64,000 nt of DNA from Cryobacterium sp. SO2 (GTDB lineage: Bacteria > Actinomycetota > Actinomycetes > Actinomycetales > Microbacteriaceae): contig NZ_CP117849.1 of NCBI RefSeq assembly GCF_026151165.2, positions 3,906,001 to 3,970,000 on the forward strand. The letters run 5' to 3'. A model generated the notes under the pieces. It worked only from the letters and a program-made list of their open reading frames with translations. It was not told the origin of the DNA and ran no database searches. A program made the position numbers and the translations under genes. How positions within the stretch are numbered: position 1 is the first letter of the stretch; each line of letters starts with the position of its first letter. Below are positions 60,533-64,000 of this stretch, in pieces.

Positions 60533-61597
60533 CTAGGCGACCGACCAGCCGCCGTCGCTGGCGAGCACCTGGCCGTTCACGTTCACACCGTCGTCGCTGA
60601 GCAGGAACGTGATCGACGCGGCGAGCGCATCCGCCTCGACCGCGTCGGGCAGCAGCGCCATGCCGGCGCGCACCCGCTCGGCGCCGAGCTGGGAGGCGAA
60701 GGTGGCTTCGATGTTGGTGATGGTGGGGCCGGGGGCCACAGCGTTTACCCGGATGCCGCTGGGCCCGTACATGTAGGCGCTGCTCTTGGTGAGCCCCACG
60801 ACAGCGTGCTTGGACGCCGTGTAGGCCACCCCGGCGGCGGAGCCACGGAGCGCCGCCTCCGAGGCCACGTTGACGATCGAGCCGGACTGCCGGGCGAGCA
60901 TGCCCGGCACGACGGCGCGCATGAGCTTCATGGTGCCGTCCACGTTGATCGCGAACACCCGCTTCCAGACGGCGTCGGTCACCTCGTGCACCGGCGTCAT
61001 GTCGTCCATGATGCCGGCGACATTGGCCAGGGCGTCGATCTGGTCGCCGGCCGCGGCGAGGATCGCGGCCACGGCGGTGTCGTCGGTGATGTTCGCCACC
61101 ACCGGCACGATGTCGGCGCCGGCCAGTTCGGCCACGAAGTCGTCCAGGCGCTCCTGAGAGATGTCCACGGCAATCACCCGGCCGCCCTCGCGAGCGACCC
61201 TGGAGGCGGTGGCCCGGCCGATGCCGGAGCCCGCTCCGGTGACGATCACGGTCTGGCCGGTGAACCGGCCGGTGTCGAGACGCTCCACCCACTCGGGGCG
61301 CTCGACCGGGGCGGGACCGGCGGCGGCCGGGGCGACGGCGGGCGGCGCATCCGTCGTGCCGGAAGACACCGGAACGTCGCCGGCCGCGGCGCGGCGCACG
61401 AGGTCGTCGATCAGCTCGGGTGGGAACTGGCCCTTGCTGAGCTTGACCAGGCGCTTGAGCGCGAGCCTGCGCACGGGCCTGAGCGCGTCGGCGCTCTGGC
61501 CGGCCTGGGCGAGCAGGTCGCGCAGAATCGGGCCGCCGGTGGGGTCGTCGAGCCAGGTGCCGACCGAGGAGTCGCCGGTGAGGGTGGTCTGTGTCAT
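60533..61597 (-). CDS. SDR oxidoreductase with extra N-terminal helical domain
   Basis: A 354-residue protein. Residues 1-75 (VGTWLDDPTGGPILRDLL, LVKLSKGQFPPELIDDLV) form a small helical domain not found in ordinary SDRs, then an Ala/Pro linker to about 100. The SDR domain follows: VIVTGAGSGIGRATASRV, ANVAGIMD, IVNVASEAAL and YTASKHAVVGLT, ending LASDGGWSV. Its start overlaps the stop of the KstD-like gene, so the two act together, perhaps on a steroid-like ketone. Confidence 0.87.
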   Translation of the reverse strand: MTQTTLTGDSSVGTWLDDPTGGPILRDLLAQAGQSADALRPVRRLALKRLVKLSKGQFPPELIDDLVRRAAAGDVPVSSGTTDAPPAVAPAAAGPAPVERPEWVERLDTGRFTGQTVIVTGAGSGIGRATASRVAREGGRVIAVDISQERLDDFVAELAGADIVPVVANITDDTAVAAILAAAGDQIDALANVAGIMDDMTPVHEVTDAVWKRVFAINVDGTMKLMRAVVPGMLARQSGSIVNVASEAALRGSAAGVAYTASKHAVVGLTKSSAYMYGPSGIRVNAVAPGPTITNIEATFASQLGAERVRAGMALLPDAVEADALAASITFLLSDDGVNVNGQVLASDGGWSVA

Positions 61598-63303
61598 GCG
61601 AGGAGGTCCTTTTCTGTGGGGATGACTGCTCTGGGGATGACCGTCTCCGAGGGGGTTGCGGAGGCGGAAGTCGAGGCCGCGTGCAGCGCGGCGAGATAGC
61701 CGAACACCACGGCGGGGGCGATGGTGGAGCCGGGGCCCGGGTAGGTGTGCCCCATCACGGATGCCGTGGTGTTGCCGGCGGCGTAGAGACCCGGAATCGG
61801 GGTGCCGGCCTCGGTGAGCACCTGGCCGTGCTCGTCGGTGAGCAGGCCGCCCTTGGTGCCGAGGTCACCCGGCACCACCTTGACGGCGGTGAACGGACCC
61901 TTCTCGAGCGGACCGAGGTTGGGGTTGGGCTTCACGCCGGGGTCGCCGTAGTAGTTGTCGTAGACCGTGCGGCCGCGGCCGAAGTCGAGGTCGACGCCGG
62001 TGCGGGTGAAGCCGTTGAACCGTGTGACCGTGGCGCGCAGTGCGGCCGGGTCGATGTCCAGCCGGCCTGCGAGCTCGTCCAGGGTGGCCGCGGTGACGAC
62101 GGTGCCGTTCGCGCGCAGGGCCTTGCCGCCCATCAGCAGCGGCGAGAACAGGTAGCGGCGGCGGTGCCGCACATCCACGATGAGCCAGGACGGGATCGTC
62201 GGCGCCTGCCGGTGGTGCTCGATCATGTCGTGGCCGAAGTCGATGTAGCTCTCGGACTCGTTGGTGTACCGGTTGCCGGCCTGATCCACGATGATGCCGA
62301 ACGGCATCGACCGCTCGGCGAGCATGAACTGGGCCGTTCCGTCCGCCATCGGCACCGCGGACCCCCACCAGGCGTCGTCCATCATGGCGAGCGCGCCCCC
62401 GGCCCGCACGCCCACGTCGATGGCCGTGCCCTGATCGCCCGCGGCCGCCGAGCTGTTGCCCGGCATGCCGTGGTATTTCTGGCGCCACTCCTGGTTCTGC
62501 GCAAACCCTCCGGCGCCGAGGATCACGCCCGCCCTGGCCCGGATGCGCACCGGTCCGGTCTCGGTGGTGATGATCGCGCCCACCACCCGGCCGTCCTCGA
62601 GCACCAGCTCGCTGACCGGGGAGTTGAGCAGCACCTCGGTGCCCTGCCGGCGCACGATCTCCATGAGCGTCATCACCAGGGCGGCGCCGAGCCCGTAGAG
62701 GCGTTTGCCGGTGACCAGGCCACCGAGGGTGCGGAAGACGAACCGGGCGCCACGCACGAAGCCGCTCGGCGTCGACCAGGCGCGGGCGAGCAGCCAGACA
62801 TCGTCGGTCTTGAGCGGCGCGGGGATGCCCTCGTTGGCCCGGGAGGACTTCACCCAGTCGCCCAGGCGCTTGGCGTCGAAGGGCTGCACCTCGATGCCGC
62901 GGCCCACCCGCCCTCCGGGCCGGTCGGGGTAGTAGTCCGGGTAGTCCTTGGCCGCGCACCAGCGCACGCCAAGACCCTCGAGAAGGGCGAACACCCGCGG
63001 CACGGCGTCGACGAAGGCCTCTCGGCGCTCGGTGGAGCTGGCCGGGCCGGCGTCGCCGATCGCCGCCGCCATGTACGTGAGCGCGTCGGTGCGGGAGTCC
63101 TGGATGCCGAGCTTGGTCATGAGCGGGTTGGTCGGCATCCACAGGCCGCCGCCGCTGAGCATGGTGGTGCCGCCCCAACGGCCTGTGCTTTCAACGACGA
63201 GGGCGGTGAGGCCCACATCCGCGGCGGTGATGGCGGCGGTCAATCCCGCGGCCCCCGAGCCTGCTACAAGTACGTCAACTTCGCGATCCCACTGGGCGGT
63301 CAT
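61594..63303 (-). CDS. FAD-binding dehydrogenase, 3-ketosteroid delta-1-dehydrogenase-like
   Basis: A 569-residue flavoprotein. FAD-binding VLVAGSGAAGLTAAITAAD, then the KstD/fumarate reductase signature RWGGTTMLSGGGLWMPTN, GVILGAGGFAQN, YTNESESYIDFGHDM and a closing GLYAAGNTTASVMGHTYPGPGSTI. The layout and size match 3-ketosteroid dehydrogenases, which introduce a double bond in ring A; substrate is not proven. ATG at 63303 with a palindromic operator 14 bases upstream. Confidence 0.88.
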   Translation of the reverse strand: MTAQWDREVDVLVAGSGAAGLTAAITAADVGLTALVVESTGRWGGTTMLSGGGLWMPTNPLMTKLGIQDSRTDALTYMAAAIGDAGPASSTERREAFVDAVPRVFALLEGLGVRWCAAKDYPDYYPDRPGGRVGRGIEVQPFDAKRLGDWVKSSRANEGIPAPLKTDDVWLLARAWSTPSGFVRGARFVFRTLGGLVTGKRLYGLGAALVMTLMEIVRRQGTEVLLNSPVSELVLEDGRVVGAIITTETGPVRIRARAGVILGAGGFAQNQEWRQKYHGMPGNSSAAAGDQGTAIDVGVRAGGALAMMDDAWWGSAVPMADGTAQFMLAERSMPFGIIVDQAGNRYTNESESYIDFGHDMIEHHRQAPTIPSWLIVDVRHRRRYLFSPLLMGGKALRANGTVVTAATLDELAGRLDIDPAALRATVTRFNGFTRTGVDLDFGRGRTVYDNYYGDPGVKPNPNLGPLEKGPFTAVKVVPGDLGTKGGLLTDEHGQVLTEAGTPIPGLYAAGNTTASVMGHTYPGPGSTIAPAVVFGYLAALHAASTSASATPSETVIPRAVIPTEKDLLA

Positions 63304-63316
63304 GACTTCCTCCTCG

Positions 63317-63338
63317 ATCCGGACAACACTGTCCGGAT
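63317..63338. promoter_or_regulatory. TetR operator between KstD-like and TetR genes
   Basis: ATCCGGACA (63317-63325) and TGTCCGGAT (63330-63338) form a perfect nine-base inverted repeat around ACAC, in the 48-base gap between divergent start codons. Binding would cover both promoters. Confidence 0.88.
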
Positions 63339-63351
63339 GTAACCTACCTCG

Positions 63352-63924
63352 GTGACCACACAAAACAAAGGGAATCTCGCCAGAGGGAATCGCGGACCGA
63401 GTGCCGGCCCCGAGAACCGGCGGGCGCTGCTCACCGCCGCGCGGGAGGTCTTCGCCACCGACGGGTTCTCGGCACCGCTGAGCGCCATCGCCCGGCGGGC
63501 CGGCGTGGGCCAGGGCAGCCTCTACCGGCACTTTCCCGATCGCACCGCGCTGGCGATCGCCATCTTCGACGAGAACATCGCGGAGATCGAGGTCTTCGTG
63601 GACAAGCCGGAGAGCACCCTCGACGACCTGCTCGACCGGGTGATCGAGCAGGCGCTCGTCTCCACGGCGCTCATCGACCTCGTGATGGCCAACGCCCGCG
63701 ATCCCCGCGCCGTGCACCTGGCCGACCGGCTCAATGTGGTGGTGGCGCGGCTGCTCGCGCGCGAGCAGCAGGCCGGCCGGATCGGCCAGCACGTGAGCAC
63801 AGCGGATGTGATCCTGGCGGTGTCGATGCTCGCCGGGGTGCTCGCCCGCAGCGAGGCCGCCGACCGCCCGGACGTGGCCCGGCGCGCCTGGGGCCTCTTC
63901 CACGCGGCGTTCACCCCGCACTGA
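63352..63924 (+). CDS. TetR family transcriptional regulator
   Basis: A 190-residue protein starting GTG. HTH: AAREVFATDGFSAPLSAIARRAGVGQGSLYRHFPDRTAL. The TetR_C part (LDDLLDRVIEQALVSTALIDLVMANA) resembles the SbtR-like group. Divergent from the KstD-like/SDR operon, which it probably represses through the site at 63317. Confidence 0.92.
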   Translation: MTTQNKGNLARGNRGPSAGPENRRALLTAAREVFATDGFSAPLSAIARRAGVGQGSLYRHFPDRTALAIAIFDENIAEIEVFVDKPESTLDDLLDRVIEQALVSTALIDLVMANARDPRAVHLADRLNVVVARLLAREQQAGRIGQHVSTADVILAVSMLAGVLARSEAADRPDVARRAWGLFHAAFTPH

Positions 63925-63955
63925 ACGAAATCCCTCCCCGAGTTCGGGCAAAGCT

Positions 63956-63984
63956 CCCCTTCAGCGCTCCCGAAGGGGCGTTTT
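63956..63984 (+). terminator. Rho-independent terminator
   Basis: CCCCTTC (63956-63962) pairs with GAAGGGG (63972-63978), followed by CGTTTT. It lies 32 bases after the TetR stop codon. Confidence 0.8.
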
Positions 63985-64000
63985 GCGGCAAGTCGCGGAA

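Noticed and set aside
1..64000. tRNA or rRNA genes
   Set aside because: No cloverleaf or rRNA-like stretch was recognised by eye on either strand; a tRNAscan/Rfam run would be needed to exclude them fully.

Overview
The window is high-GC DNA typical of an actinobacterium. DUF222/HNH endonuclease genes, GTG starts, four-base ATGA/GTGA gene overlaps, F420-type LLM oxidoreductases, an Eis-like acetyltransferase, Arr and a DTE-type rhodopsin together suggest Actinomycetia, most likely Microbacteriaceae (Cryobacterium-like). The family assignment is inference; there is no rRNA or other marker here.

Left part (1-6.9 kb): an L-fucose utilisation block. Four coupled plus-strand genes encode an SDR (cut by the window edge), an aldo-keto reductase, an amidohydrolase-type lactonase and a fumarylacetoacetate-hydrolase-family enzyme. 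They converge on a GntR/FCD repressor gene. A second plus-strand operon starts at 4318 with a decayed FAH/SDR gene, followed by an SDR and a GH29 alpha-L-fucosidase.

6.9-23.8 kb: an apparently undescribed biosynthetic gene cluster. A minus-strand operon runs from a 2-epi-5-epi-valiolone synthase (sugar-phosphate cyclase) through a phosphopantetheinyl transferase, two ABC exporters, a nucleotidyltransferase-like protein and a DegT aminotransferase to an adenylate-forming ligase. A lone acyl carrier protein lies on the opposite strand. A second minus-strand operon holds a FAAL-type ligase, a PCP-condensation protein, a split transketolase and an LLM oxidoreductase. A second condensation-domain gene on the plus strand overlaps the fucosidase stop codon. 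Reading: transketolase supplies sedoheptulose 7-phosphate, the cyclase makes a C7 cyclitol, the aminotransferase aminates it, and the ligase/carrier/condensation proteins attach an acyl or amino acid unit. The product would be an acylated C7N aminocyclitol, exported by the ABC proteins. The cluster ends at a damaged IS256-family element (24.3-25.4 kb).

25.5-46.4 kb: ordinary chromosomal genes. These include a tandem MarR pair facing a small protein and a GlsB-type membrane protein, a CPBP protease, a GGDEF-EAL protein, an epoxide hydrolase, an aminotransferase, a PadR/HAAS pair, Arr rifampin ADP-ribosyltransferase, a 5'-3' exonuclease, a DUF222-HNH protein, an Eis-like acetyltransferase, a NUDIX hydrolase, a RibD-like reductase and an SDR/TetR pair.

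46.4-64 kb: an orphan Imm5-like immunity gene abuts a 5'-truncated PfkB kinase, repeats, an alpha-carbonic anhydrase lipoprotein and a proton-pump rhodopsin divergent from a MarR gene. The rest is a run of redox enzymes, each beside its own HxlR, TetR or AraC regulator, with visible palindromic operators. It ends with a KstD-like flavoprotein/SDR operon and a divergent TetR gene.
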